NCBI GenBank assembly: GCA_963771595.1
Contig: CAVYUC010000016.1
Coordinates: forward strand, 62,001-126,000
Length of the DNA stretch: 64,000 nt
From: CAVYUC01 sp963771595
Lineage (GTDB): Bacteria > Bacteroidota > Bacteroidia > Bacteroidales > Prolixibacteraceae
Direction of reading: 5' to 3'
A model generated the notes under the pieces. It was not told the DNA's origin and did not search any database. It worked only from the letters and a program-made list of their open reading frames with translations. Both the position numbers and the translations under genes were made by a program. The first letter of the stretch is position 1, and each line of letters begins with the position of its first letter. Positions 44,845-52,834 of this stretch are shown piece by piece.

Positions 44845-47547
44845 ATGACAAAGTATGTATATACCTTTGGAGCAGGAAAAGCCGAAGGTAAAGCAAACAT
44901 GAAAAACCTTTTAGGTGGCAAGGGAGCTAATCTTGCTGAAATGAATTTAATTGGCGTTCCTGTTCCTCCCGGATTTACAATTACTACCGAAGCCTGTACC
45001 ATGTACAATGAGCAGGGTCAGGAAAAAACTTTTGAAACAATCAAAAGCGAGGTGAAAGCTGCTGTTGCACGTGTTGAAGAATTAACCGGTACAACTTTTG
45101 GCGACAAAGAAAATCCATGTTTAATGTCAGTTCGTTCCGGTGCCCGTGCATCAATGCCGGGAATGATGGATACCGTTTTAAACCTGGGAATGAATGACGA
45201 TGCTGTTGAAGGTATTTCAAAAAAATCAGGAAATCCGCGTTTTGCCTGGGATTCGTACCGCCGTTTTGTACAAATGTATGGTGATGTGGTGATGGAAATG
45301 AAACCTGCCAGCAAAGAAGAAAGTGATCCTTTCGAAGAAATCATCGACGAATTAAAAGAAGAAAAAGGCATTCAGCTTGATACTGAATTTACAACTGAAG
45401 ACCTCCAGGAATTGGTAGCCCGTTTTAAAGCTGCTGTTAAAAAAGTAACCGGAAAAGATTTCCCTACTGATCCATGGGAACAACTTTGGGGAGCAATTGC
45501 TGCAGTTTTTGGAAGCTGGAATAATCCACGGGCGATTTACTACCGTCGCATGGAACAAATCCCTGATGAATGGGGGACTGCAGTAAACGTGCAGGCAATG
45601 GTATTCGGTAATATGGGCGAAAGTTCAGCAACCGGTGTTGCCTTTACCCGCGATGCCGCTACCGGCGAAGATGTTTTTAACGGAGAATATTTAATTAATG
45701 CACAGGGTGAAGATGTTGTTGCAGGAATCAGAACTCCTCAGGAAATAACTCTTGAAGGTTCAAAAAAATGGGCAAAATTGCAGGGAATCAGTGAAGAAGA
45801 AAGAGCATCAAAATATCCTTCACTAGAAGAAACAATGCCTGAAATATATCTACAACTAAATGATACTCAACAAAAACTGGAAGATCATTACAGCGATATG
45901 CAGGATCTTGAATTTACAATTCAGGAAGGAAAATTGTGGTTGCTGCAAACCCGTAACGGAAAACGTACCGGCGCCGCAATGGTAAAAATTGCCGTTGATA
46001 TGCTCGAACAAGGCAAAATTGATGAAAAAACTTCATTATCACGTGTAGATGCCAATAAACTGGACGAATTGCTTCACCCGGTATTTGAAACTTCGGCTAT
46101 AAAAAGTGCAAGTGTTTTGGCAAAAGGATTACCTGCATCACCAGGTGCTGCTACCGGCCAGGTTGTATTCTTTGCGGATGAAGCTGCCAAATATCCTGCT
46201 TCAATTTTAGTGCGGGTTGAAACTTCGCCTGAAGATTTGGAAGGTATGCACGTTGCCAAAGGTATTTTAACCGCTCGCGGTGGAATGACTTCGCATGCAG
46301 CAGTTGTTGCCCGCGGAATGGGTAAATGCTGTGTGTCGGGTGCAGGTGCTGTAAAAATTAATTACAAAACCCGTGTAATGACCATCGACGGAAAAGAATT
46401 TATGGAAGGTGACTGGATTTCATTAAACGGCTCAACCGGAGAAGTTTATGACGGAAAAGTTGCCACAATGGATCCGGATATCAGCGGTGATTTTGGAAAA
46501 ATTATGGATTTGGCAAATAAATTTTCCCGAATGAAAGTTCGTACCAATGCTGATACTCCTGCCGATGCAAGAATTGCACGCGATTTTGGAGCGCAGGGAA
46601 TCGGACTTTGCCGTACAGAACACATGTTCTTCGAAGGCGAAAGAATTAAAGCCATGCGCGAAATGATTCTTGCGAAAACCGAAGAAAAAAGACGTAAGGC
46701 ACTGGAAAAATTACTTCCATACCAGCGTGAGGATTTCGAAGGAATTCTGGAAGCCATGGCCGGTTATGGTGTAACTATTCGTTTACTTGATCCACCATTG
46801 CATGAATTTGTTCCGCACGAAGAAGCCAATCAATTAGAAATGGCAAATGAAATGGGAATTTCAGTTGAAGATGTTAAAGCACTGGTGGAAGACCTTCATG
46901 AATTTAACCCGATGCTGGGCCACCGTGGTTGCCGTTTGGGAAATACTTATCCTGAAATTACTGAAATGCAGGCAAGAGCAATTATTGAAGCTGCCGTTAA
47001 TCTGAAACAAAAAGGTGTGGATGCCCGCCCTGAAATTATGGTTCCGCTTATTGGTACTGTAAAAGAACTTAAACTTCAGGCTGATATTATTAATGAAACC
47101 GCTAAAAAAGTGTTTGAGGAAAAAGGAACCGAAATTGATTACCTGGTTGGAACAATGATTGAGGTTCCGCGCGCTGCTGTAACTGCCGATGAAGTTGCCA
47201 AGGTTGCTGAATTTTTCTCATTCGGAACAAACGACCTTACTCAGATGACTTTTGGATATTCTCGCGATGATGCAGGAAAATTCCTCCCGATTTACATTCA
47301 AAAAGGAATTCTTAAAAACGATCCGTTCCAGATTCTTGATCAGGGTGGTGTTGGACAACTGGTTAAAATGGGAGTTGAAAAAGGTCGCAGCGTGAAACCT
47401 GATTTGAAAGTCGGAATTTGTGGCGAACATGGTGGTGAACCTTCATCAGTAATGTTCTGCGACAGTGTTGGTATGGATTACGTAAGCTGTTCTCCATACC
47501 GTGTTCCGATTGCACGTGTTGCTGCAGCACAAGCCAATATTAAATAG
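44845..47547 (+). CDS. ppdK: pyruvate, phosphate dikinase
   Basis: A 900-residue enzyme. The N-terminal ATP-grasp domain has LLGGKGANLAEMN and SVRSGARASMPGMMDT; the phosphohistidine domain has GGMTSHAAVVARGMGK with His484; the C-terminal PEP barrel ends CGEHGGEPSSV. It interconverts pyruvate, ATP and phosphate with PEP, AMP and PPi. It is the main PPi-producing or PPi-consuming step of central metabolism, interesting next to the PPi-PEPCK at 12.9-16.3 kb. It has its own terminator. Confidence 0.97.
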   Translation: MTKYVYTFGAGKAEGKANMKNLLGGKGANLAEMNLIGVPVPPGFTITTEACTMYNEQGQEKTFETIKSEVKAAVARVEELTGTTFGDKENPCLMSVRSGARASMPGMMDTVLNLGMNDDAVEGISKKSGNPRFAWDSYRRFVQMYGDVVMEMKPASKEESDPFEEIIDELKEEKGIQLDTEFTTEDLQELVARFKAAVKKVTGKDFPTDPWEQLWGAIAAVFGSWNNPRAIYYRRMEQIPDEWGTAVNVQAMVFGNMGESSATGVAFTRDAATGEDVFNGEYLINAQGEDVVAGIRTPQEITLEGSKKWAKLQGISEEERASKYPSLEETMPEIYLQLNDTQQKLEDHYSDMQDLEFTIQEGKLWLLQTRNGKRTGAAMVKIAVDMLEQGKIDEKTSLSRVDANKLDELLHPVFETSAIKSASVLAKGLPASPGAATGQVVFFADEAAKYPASILVRVETSPEDLEGMHVAKGILTARGGMTSHAAVVARGMGKCCVSGAGAVKINYKTRVMTIDGKEFMEGDWISLNGSTGEVYDGKVATMDPDISGDFGKIMDLANKFSRMKVRTNADTPADARIARDFGAQGIGLCRTEHMFFEGERIKAMREMILAKTEEKRRKALEKLLPYQREDFEGILEAMAGYGVTIRLLDPPLHEFVPHEEANQLEMANEMGISVEDVKALVEDLHEFNPMLGHRGCRLGNTYPEITEMQARAIIEAAVNLKQKGVDARPEIMVPLIGTVKELKLQADIINETAKKVFEEKGTEIDYLVGTMIEVPRAAVTADEVAKVAEFFSFGTNDLTQMTFGYSRDDAGKFLPIYIQKGILKNDPFQILDQGGVGQLVKMGVEKGRSVKPDLKVGICGEHGGEPSSVMFCDSVGMDYVSCSPYRVPIARVAAAQANIK

Positions 47548-47569
47548 TTTTTAAAACTACACGATATCT

Positions 47570-47599
47570 AAGCCGCTCATTTTCAGAGCGGCTTTTTTT
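47570..47599 (+). terminator. terminator of ppdK
   Basis: AAGCCGCTC (47570-47578) pairs with GAGCGGCTT (47586-47594), with a loop of 7 and seven T. It starts 23 bases after the ppdK stop. Confidence 0.88.
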
Positions 47600-47754
47600 A
47601 TACCAATTTTACTGTTAATCAACAAATTACAATCCGGCTTACGTAAAACCCGCATTAAAATAAGCGTATTTACCCGTGCAATTTTATACGTAAAAACACT
47701 CTTTTTTCGTATTCATTCATTTTTAATCTTTGCATCTACAAGCTGAATTTAAAA

Positions 47755-47904
47755 ATGAAAAAAAATCAATTAAATAAAGATATTACCCCGGTACCCAACA
47801 TTGTTAGACTTGACACATTCCAGAAACAACCTCAGAAAATGTTTCATCAAAATTTTTATCTCTATCTGGTCAATCAAAATGGTCCCTCCATTTTAAAATT
47901 TTGA
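47755..47904 (+). CDS. candidate small gene encoding a 49-residue protein
   Basis: An open frame from ATG 47755 to TGA 47904 (MKKNQLNKDITPVPNIV...LKF). It is basic with an aromatic C-terminal half containing FHQNFYLYLVNQNG; no family is recognised. It lies between two terminators on the same strand: ppdK's at 47570 and its own at 47943. A weak promoter fits upstream (TTTT at 47702-47705, AATCTTTG at 47725-47732, 19 bases apart). A separate small transcript is therefore likely; that it is translated is not shown. Confidence 0.45.
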   Translation: MKKNQLNKDITPVPNIVRLDTFQKQPQKMFHQNFYLYLVNQNGPSILKF

Positions 47905-47942
47905 TGTCTACTGGGGTTTTTGTGCGGATTATCCGTGATTTA

Positions 47943-47969
47943 GGGGTTCTGACCAGAGCCCCTTTTTTT
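47943..47969 (+). terminator. terminator downstream of the 49-codon gene
   Basis: GGGGTTCTG (47943-47951) folds on CAGAGCCCC (47954-47962) with one wobble pair and is followed by seven T. It works only on the + strand, so it cannot belong to the converging response regulator gene. It supports a transcript coming from the left. Confidence 0.75.
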
Positions 47970-48627
47970 ACATTTCAACAATTTTATTTTTTATGGCCCA
48001 AACAACTAAGCCGGCAATATTCCGGGCTCCGGATTTTTCAAGTAAATCTTTCCTGTAGCCCTCAATTGTGCGAATGCTTAGATCCATTGCAGAAGCGATA
48101 TCGGCAGTTGTATATTCACGGCAAATATATTCCATAACCTGTATTTCCCTTGGATGCAACTCATCTTTGACGGCAGCAGGTGTTTTCGATATATTCTTAA
48201 GGTTCTTAAAAATTAATGCAGACGTTTCTTCAGAAAAGTAATAATCGGTTTTCATTACCTTGTCCAGCGCCAATTCCACCTCATCAGGTTCGGCATTTTT
48301 CCGTAAATAACCATTTACACCTTCATTTACCATATAAAGAATAAATTGCTCATCATCTTCCATAGTGAGAATAATTGTTTTTATTCTGGGATAAATGCTC
48401 TTTATTTTTTTATGCGCTTCAATTCCGTCCATTTGGGGCATGTGCAAATCCAGGAGGATAATTTCAGGTTTAGGATTCGTTTTTTCAAGCAATTCCAACA
48501 ATTCAATACCATTTCCGGCTTCATATATATTATTCACCAGTTCGATTTCCGAAAGAAGCGAAATCACACCTTTTCTGAATAATTTATGATCATCAGTAAC
48601 TACAATATCAATTTTTTGCTTTTCCAT
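47968..48627 (-). CDS. NarL/FixJ-type response regulator
   Basis: A 219-residue protein. The receiver domain has the acidic pair TDDH and the phosphorylated Asp60 in IILLDLHMPQMDG, with Lys in YLRKNAEP. The C-terminal LuxR-type helix-turn-helix (about 155-215) has LHPREIQVMEYI and IRTIEGYRKDLLEK. It activates or represses genes on receipt of a phosphate. It lies 2 bases downstream of the histidine kinase gene and is its likely partner; target genes are unknown. Confidence 0.92.
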   Translation of the reverse strand: MEKQKIDIVVTDDHKLFRKGVISLLSEIELVNNIYEAGNGIELLELLEKTNPKPEIILLDLHMPQMDGIEAHKKIKSIYPRIKTIILTMEDDEQFILYMVNEGVNGYLRKNAEPDEVELALDKVMKTDYYFSEETSALIFKNLKNISKTPAAVKDELHPREIQVMEYICREYTTADIASAMDLSIRTIEGYRKDLLEKSGARNIAGLVVWAIKNKIVEM

Positions 48628-48629
48628 AA

Positions 48630-49421
48630 TCAGGTTTCGGTATTAAAAATAAGTATGGCAGAAGTTCCTTTTCCGGGCGATGATTTTATTTTAAACCTGG
48701 CGTGCAAAATTTGTGTTCGGCTTTCCAGATTTTTCAGTCCAAGTCCGGTATGTAATTCTTCTTTCATATCAAAACCTTTTCCGTTGTCGGAAACAGAAAC
48801 TGCAAAATATTGTGGTGCAAATCTGCATTTAACAATTATTGCCAAAGCTCCCGAATGTTTTATCGAATTGTTAAGCAGTTCCTGTATTATCCGGAAAACT
48901 GCCAGTTCCTTTTTTCCATCAAATCGCCTGATTTCACCAATGGTCCGGCACTCCGTTTTAAACTGCCCCGAATTATTAATCCGGTTAAGCAACTCATTCA
49001 ATGCATAAAATAATCCTAATTTTTCGAGCGTCGGGGGCAACAAAGCATGCGAAATCCGGCGAACCTGATTGATTAATTCATCAACATAGATTTTTGTTTC
49101 ACCGGCCAGTTCTTTGGAACTGCTGCTTTCCGTTTTTTTTTCAATTCTCGCAATGTTCATTTTAACCACCGAAAGCATCGCGCTAACTTCGTCGTGCAAA
49201 TCCCGGGCAACACGGTTTCGTTCTTTTTCCTGAGCAAGAATTGTATTTTGAAGAATCTCTTTTTGTTGTTCTGATTTTATCCTGTTCAATTCCAATTCTT
49301 TTTTTAACAACCGTTTTTGATAGGTGATAAAAAAGAAAAAAATTGCACCTGCCAATAAAAGCATTCCGAATGTGCCTGTTAAGTAAACCAGAATTATTTC
49401 ACTATTTCCTGAATCAGGCAT
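48630..49421 (-). CDS. sensor histidine kinase of the NarX/DegS type
   Basis: A 263-residue kinase with one N-terminal membrane helix (about residues 14-34) and no sensor domain to speak of. The HisKA_3 box VARDLHDEVSAMLS holds His76, and the ATPase domain shows NNSIKHSG, SDNGKGFD and GLGLKNLESR. It should phosphorylate the response regulator that follows 2 bases later. With almost no periplasmic part it may sense the membrane itself or a partner. Confidence 0.92.
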   Translation of the reverse strand: MPDSGNSEIILVYLTGTFGMLLLAGAIFFFFITYQKRLLKKELELNRIKSEQQKEILQNTILAQEKERNRVARDLHDEVSAMLSVVKMNIARIEKKTESSSSKELAGETKIYVDELINQVRRISHALLPPTLEKLGLFYALNELLNRINNSGQFKTECRTIGEIRRFDGKKELAVFRIIQELLNNSIKHSGALAIIVKCRFAPQYFAVSVSDNGKGFDMKEELHTGLGLKNLESRTQILHARFKIKSSPGKGTSAILIFNTET

Positions 49422-49487
49422 TTGTTTTGTATTAATCGGAAAGTTTAAACTGGAAACAATTTAAAAAAAATTAAAATGGTTTAGAAT

Positions 49488-50129
49488 TTAAGAATTGTAC
49501 ATGCTTCGTTCATCGCAATTTGGCGGACATAACCGGCAAAAATCAAAAACCTCGGAGGAATCGTCGTGTGCACGCGACTCCTTCACATCCGGATAAATCA
49601 TAGCATTCATCGTTTTTGAAATGCCAAAGCTTATTTGTGCTTCCTGCGAATTCTGGGTATTAAAAATTTCGTGCAATTCATATTTGGTCATTAAATAAGC
49701 GTTGGGATAAATGTATTTTCTGAACGAAGCAGTCTCATTTTCGGCATCCAATTCTCCTTCCCGCCAATGCCGGAATCTTTTTATACTTTCTTTTACTTCG
49801 TTGGTTTTCGATGAAAAATTCTCATTTGTTTTACCCAGTTTAAATACCGGAGTTTCGTAATCGGCATAAACATCGCCACTTCCAAGGAGAAAAGCGGAAA
49901 TGGCAAATGCACATAAAACATATTTACCTTCTACTTTATCAGGCTCAAGTCCCAGATAAATCCTCACCCTGTTTTCGTCTTCGCCATTCAACAGTTTGTA
50001 GGTTTCTTTCTGAATAACTATTGGCGGCTTTAATAAACTAAAGGTAAGTTTTTCTTCTTCCGAAAAATTCATTCTCCAGTTCTGGGCCTGTTTTTGCGGG
50101 ATTTGGTCTCGTTTTAAATTTGCACTCAT
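49488..50129 (-). CDS. unrecognised protein of 213 residues
   Basis: The ATG at 50129 gives MSANLKRDQIPQKQAQN; the frame extends further upstream but as hydrophobic, unlikely leader. I do not recognise a family. It has no signal peptide. A cysteine-rich end, FCRLCPPNCDE, might bind metal or form disulphides. SGDVYADYETPVFKLG and KYIYPNAYLMTKYELH are the clearest conserved-looking parts. It stands alone between the two-component system and a secreted protein. Confidence 0.7.
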   Translation of the reverse strand: MSANLKRDQIPQKQAQNWRMNFSEEEKLTFSLLKPPIVIQKETYKLLNGEDENRVRIYLGLEPDKVEGKYVLCAFAISAFLLGSGDVYADYETPVFKLGKTNENFSSKTNEVKESIKRFRHWREGELDAENETASFRKYIYPNAYLMTKYELHEIFNTQNSQEAQISFGISKTMNAMIYPDVKESRAHDDSSEVFDFCRLCPPNCDERSMYNS

Positions 50130-50279
50130 TTGTTTGGTAATTTGGTATAGTAAAAATATATAAAAACTTTTTAGGAAAACAGCTTGAGCAATATTTAAAT
50201 CGATAATAAATAATTGAAAAAGAATTGCCGGTTTAATTCCTGTTCTTTCCAAAAAATATTTCGCGGTCAGATATAAAAA

Positions 50280-50302
50280 AAACTGCCGGTGATGGCAGTT
50301 TC
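50280..50302 (-). terminator. terminator of the DUF6515-like gene
   Basis: AAACTGCC (50280-50287) pairs with GGCAGTTT with a 6-base loop; on the minus strand a T-run follows. It lies 17 bases beyond the stop of the secreted protein gene. Confidence 0.75.
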
Positions 50303-50318
50303 TTTTGTTTCATTATTA

Positions 50319-51515
50319 TTAATAGTACAAATCGTCGTCATAATAACCTTCGTTGTAAAAATCATCGTTGTAAGCATAATATCTTTCAGGATAATGAACC
50401 AGGCGGAAGCCTAAATCGGTATGCTCGAAAAACAGGTTTCCTACCCTGAAATACAAATAACCGTTGATATAAACCTGTTCGTAATCAGCAGGCAGATATT
50501 CAACTACCAATCCGAAAGGAACATCAACCAAAACATATCCAACTCCCCTGTAAAACCGGAATAAATGACCGTCGTAATCGTAGTACCGGTGATGATTGTG
50601 AACAAACATTACTGGCCGGTGAACAAATTTACGAATTACGTGGCCATAAACAGGATGATGATAATAATACCGGTGATACATATAAGATCTTGGATGATAT
50701 CCATTGTAATAATCTATCCAGCTGTTGTAATTCCAGCGGTAATTTTCCCATTGATGGTTCCAATGATTATATTTCCGGTAATCGTAATGCTTGAAATAAT
50801 TTTTGTTGAACTGGTTGTAGTGCCTGTTGTCTGACCGGTACCTGCCTGACCAGTTCTGGTTGCTTCCCTTATAATTTCTGTTTGCTGAATATCTTTCGTC
50901 GTTTTTATCCAGCCGGTACATATTGCTGCGGGTTCTGGAATCAGGTCTTCTGTTTACCTGTGCCTGATTTTGGGTGGAACTTCTTCTTCTTGAATTATCA
51001 TACCTGCTGTTCCCTGTATCAGCATTTGTGCGTTGCCGGGTGCGGGCAGTTGTGTTCCGTTGGGAATTGCCTTGATTGCGTTTATTGTTATCAGGTACAG
51101 CCTGAGTTCTTTCGCGTGTTACCCGTCCGTTTGAACGGGAAGTAGTTTCTCGCCGTTGCTGCGGTGGTTTTGTAGTGGCCCGTCTTGGTTCGTTCTGACG
51201 ATCAGGAGTTGTTGCTCTTTGTACGGTACGATTACTGCTGCTTTTAGTTTGTGGCGGCACCTGATCATTTTTCTTCCTCATTTGAACATTGCTTTTTGCC
51301 GACGAATTACCGGAACTTCTTCGTGGTGTATCGTAATTTCGAAAGGTGCTTTTTTCCTTTACGGCACTTTTTACCTGCTTATCGTCTTTGCGTTGTGCCT
51401 CGCTGCTCCTGCTGTTGGTTTCCCTGCGCTGTGCAGATGCAGGAAGTCCTGCCGAAATTATAACTGTTGCAAGAACAAAGCTCGTTATAAACAGTTTTAC
51501 TTTTATTGGTTTCAT
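50319..51515 (-). CDS. secreted DUF6515-like protein with long basic low-complexity region
   Basis: A 398-residue protein with a signal peptide ending PASAQ. Residues 30-230 are almost entirely Arg, Asn, Gln, Ser, Thr and Lys, presumably disordered. Residues 230-300 are extremely rich in Tyr, His, Trp and Asn. The folded end, VPFGLVVEYLPADYEQVYIN and GYLYFRVGNLFFE, resembles DUF6515. It ends in an acidic Tyr-rich tail. The basic, aromatic composition suggests binding to polyanions or a surface matrix, but function is unknown. The ATG at 51515 is preferred to a TTG upstream. Confidence 0.75.
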   Translation of the reverse strand: MKPIKVKLFITSFVLATVIISAGLPASAQRRETNSRSSEAQRKDDKQVKSAVKEKSTFRNYDTPRRSSGNSSAKSNVQMRKKNDQVPPQTKSSSNRTVQRATTPDRQNEPRRATTKPPQQRRETTSRSNGRVTRERTQAVPDNNKRNQGNSQRNTTARTRQRTNADTGNSRYDNSRRRSSTQNQAQVNRRPDSRTRSNMYRLDKNDERYSANRNYKGSNQNWSGRYRSDNRHYNQFNKNYFKHYDYRKYNHWNHQWENYRWNYNSWIDYYNGYHPRSYMYHRYYYHHPVYGHVIRKFVHRPVMFVHNHHRYYDYDGHLFRFYRGVGYVLVDVPFGLVVEYLPADYEQVYINGYLYFRVGNLFFEHTDLGFRLVHYPERYYAYNDDFYNEGYYDDDLYY

Positions 51516-51723
51516 GACTTTCAATTTAAATTCAACAATTAATTTGCTTTTTTTAGGTGCCTAATTTAAACTTAAAATACCGGTAATAACCCTAACATAA
51601 CAAACGATATGCCAAACAGGCAATGCTTAGTTCCGCGTGTATTTGTGCATTAATAATAAGGAACTTACAGAATTTTTTATATTTAAATATTCTCTATATT
51701 TTTGCAGCGGTAAAAATGATAGT

Positions 51724-52146
51724 ATGGGCAGAGTTTTAGCAATTGATTACGGAAAAAAAAGAGTAGGCATTGCCGTTACCGATCCGATGCAAATAATAGC
51801 CAATAATTTAACTACCATTCCGGCCCATACTGTTTGGAATTTTCTGGATGAATATTTTCAAAAGGAAGTGGTTGAAAAGGTTGTTGTTGGTTATCCGCGC
51901 AAATTGAACAACGAAGCGTCAGATGCTGTTATTTACATTAATCCTTTTCTCAAAAAATTTCAATTGAAATATCCCGGTATTCAATTGGAAATTATTGACG
52001 AAAGATTTACTTCAAAAATAGCATTCCAAACCATGATTGACGGAGGAGTGAAAAAACAAAAAAGAAGGGACAAAGCAATGGTGGATGCAATTAGCGCAAC
52101 AATAATTTTACAAAGCTACCTTGAACAAAAACGAAATCAAAAGTGA
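51724..52146 (+). CDS. ruvX: Holliday junction resolvase-like RNase H fold protein (YqgF/RuvX)
   Basis: A 140-residue protein starting MGRVLAIDYGKKRVGIAVTDP, the metal-binding first strand of YqgF/RuvX. ERFTSKIAF and DAISATIILQSYL hold the remaining acidic positions. The family is proposed to process 16S rRNA ends and Holliday junctions. A -7-like TATTTTTG lies just upstream and the ATG at 51724 is set by the conserved start. def follows 95 bases later. Confidence 0.93.
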   Translation: MGRVLAIDYGKKRVGIAVTDPMQIIANNLTTIPAHTVWNFLDEYFQKEVVEKVVVGYPRKLNNEASDAVIYINPFLKKFQLKYPGIQLEIIDERFTSKIAFQTMIDGGVKKQKRRDKAMVDAISATIILQSYLEQKRNQK

Positions 52147-52241
52147 AACGACCATGAATAAAGTGATTAAACATTACAGCTTGAGCATAAATTTCATGGA
52201 AGTTTCATGTGTAGCCTCTAAAAATTTAAAATCATAAGCAC

Positions 52242-52799
52242 ATGAAATATCCGATTACAGTATATGGAGATCCAATTTTGCGAAAGAAAGCCAAACCCAT
52301 TGAACAGGATAAGGAAGGATTAAGCGAAATAATTGAAAATATGTGGGAAACCATGTATTATTCTGATGGTGTTGGACTTGCTGCCCCGCAGGTTGGAAAA
52401 TCGATACGTATTTTTATGATTGATGCCAGCTCCGGAGCCGATGAAGAACCCGAACTCGAAGGTTTTAAAAAAGTTTTTATCAATCCACAGATACTCGAAA
52501 TATCAGGCGATGAATGGGTTATGAATGAAGGGTGCCTGAGTTTGCCCGAAATCAGGGAAGATGTGGTTCGGCCCGACGTGGTGAGAATAAAATACTTCGA
52601 TGAAAATTTTAATGAACATGATGAAGTTTTCAAAGGATTTGCCGGAAGAATAATTCAGCACGAATACGATCACCTGGAAGGAGTATTATTTGTTGATTAT
52701 TTATCGCCGCTCAGAAAAAGATTACTGAAAGGAAAATTAAACAGTATTGCCCGTGGAAAAGTAACACCGCATTACAAAATAAAAGTGCCCGCGAAATAA
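52242..52799 (+). CDS. def: peptide deformylase
   Basis: A 185-residue metal enzyme with its three motifs: GVGLAAPQVG, EGCLSLP (with the metal-binding cysteine) and QHEYDHLEG (with both histidines and the catalytic glutamate). It removes the formyl group from new proteins. Its ATG at 52242 is just before the conserved KYPITVYGDPILR. Its neighbours ruvX and the ComEC-like gene are also on the + strand. Confidence 0.97.
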   Translation: MKYPITVYGDPILRKKAKPIEQDKEGLSEIIENMWETMYYSDGVGLAAPQVGKSIRIFMIDASSGADEEPELEGFKKVFINPQILEISGDEWVMNEGCLSLPEIREDVVRPDVVRIKYFDENFNEHDEVFKGFAGRIIQHEYDHLEGVLFVDYLSPLRKRLLKGKLNSIARGKVTPHYKIKVPAK

Positions 52800-52834
52800 G
52801 TGTAACCAATTAGCAGAATATTCGTTTTTGATGA

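Noticed and set aside
50565..51564. Several + strand open frames opposite the DUF6515-like gene
   Set aside because: They result from the low-complexity coding sequence of the minus-strand gene, which has a signal peptide and a recognisable C-terminal domain.
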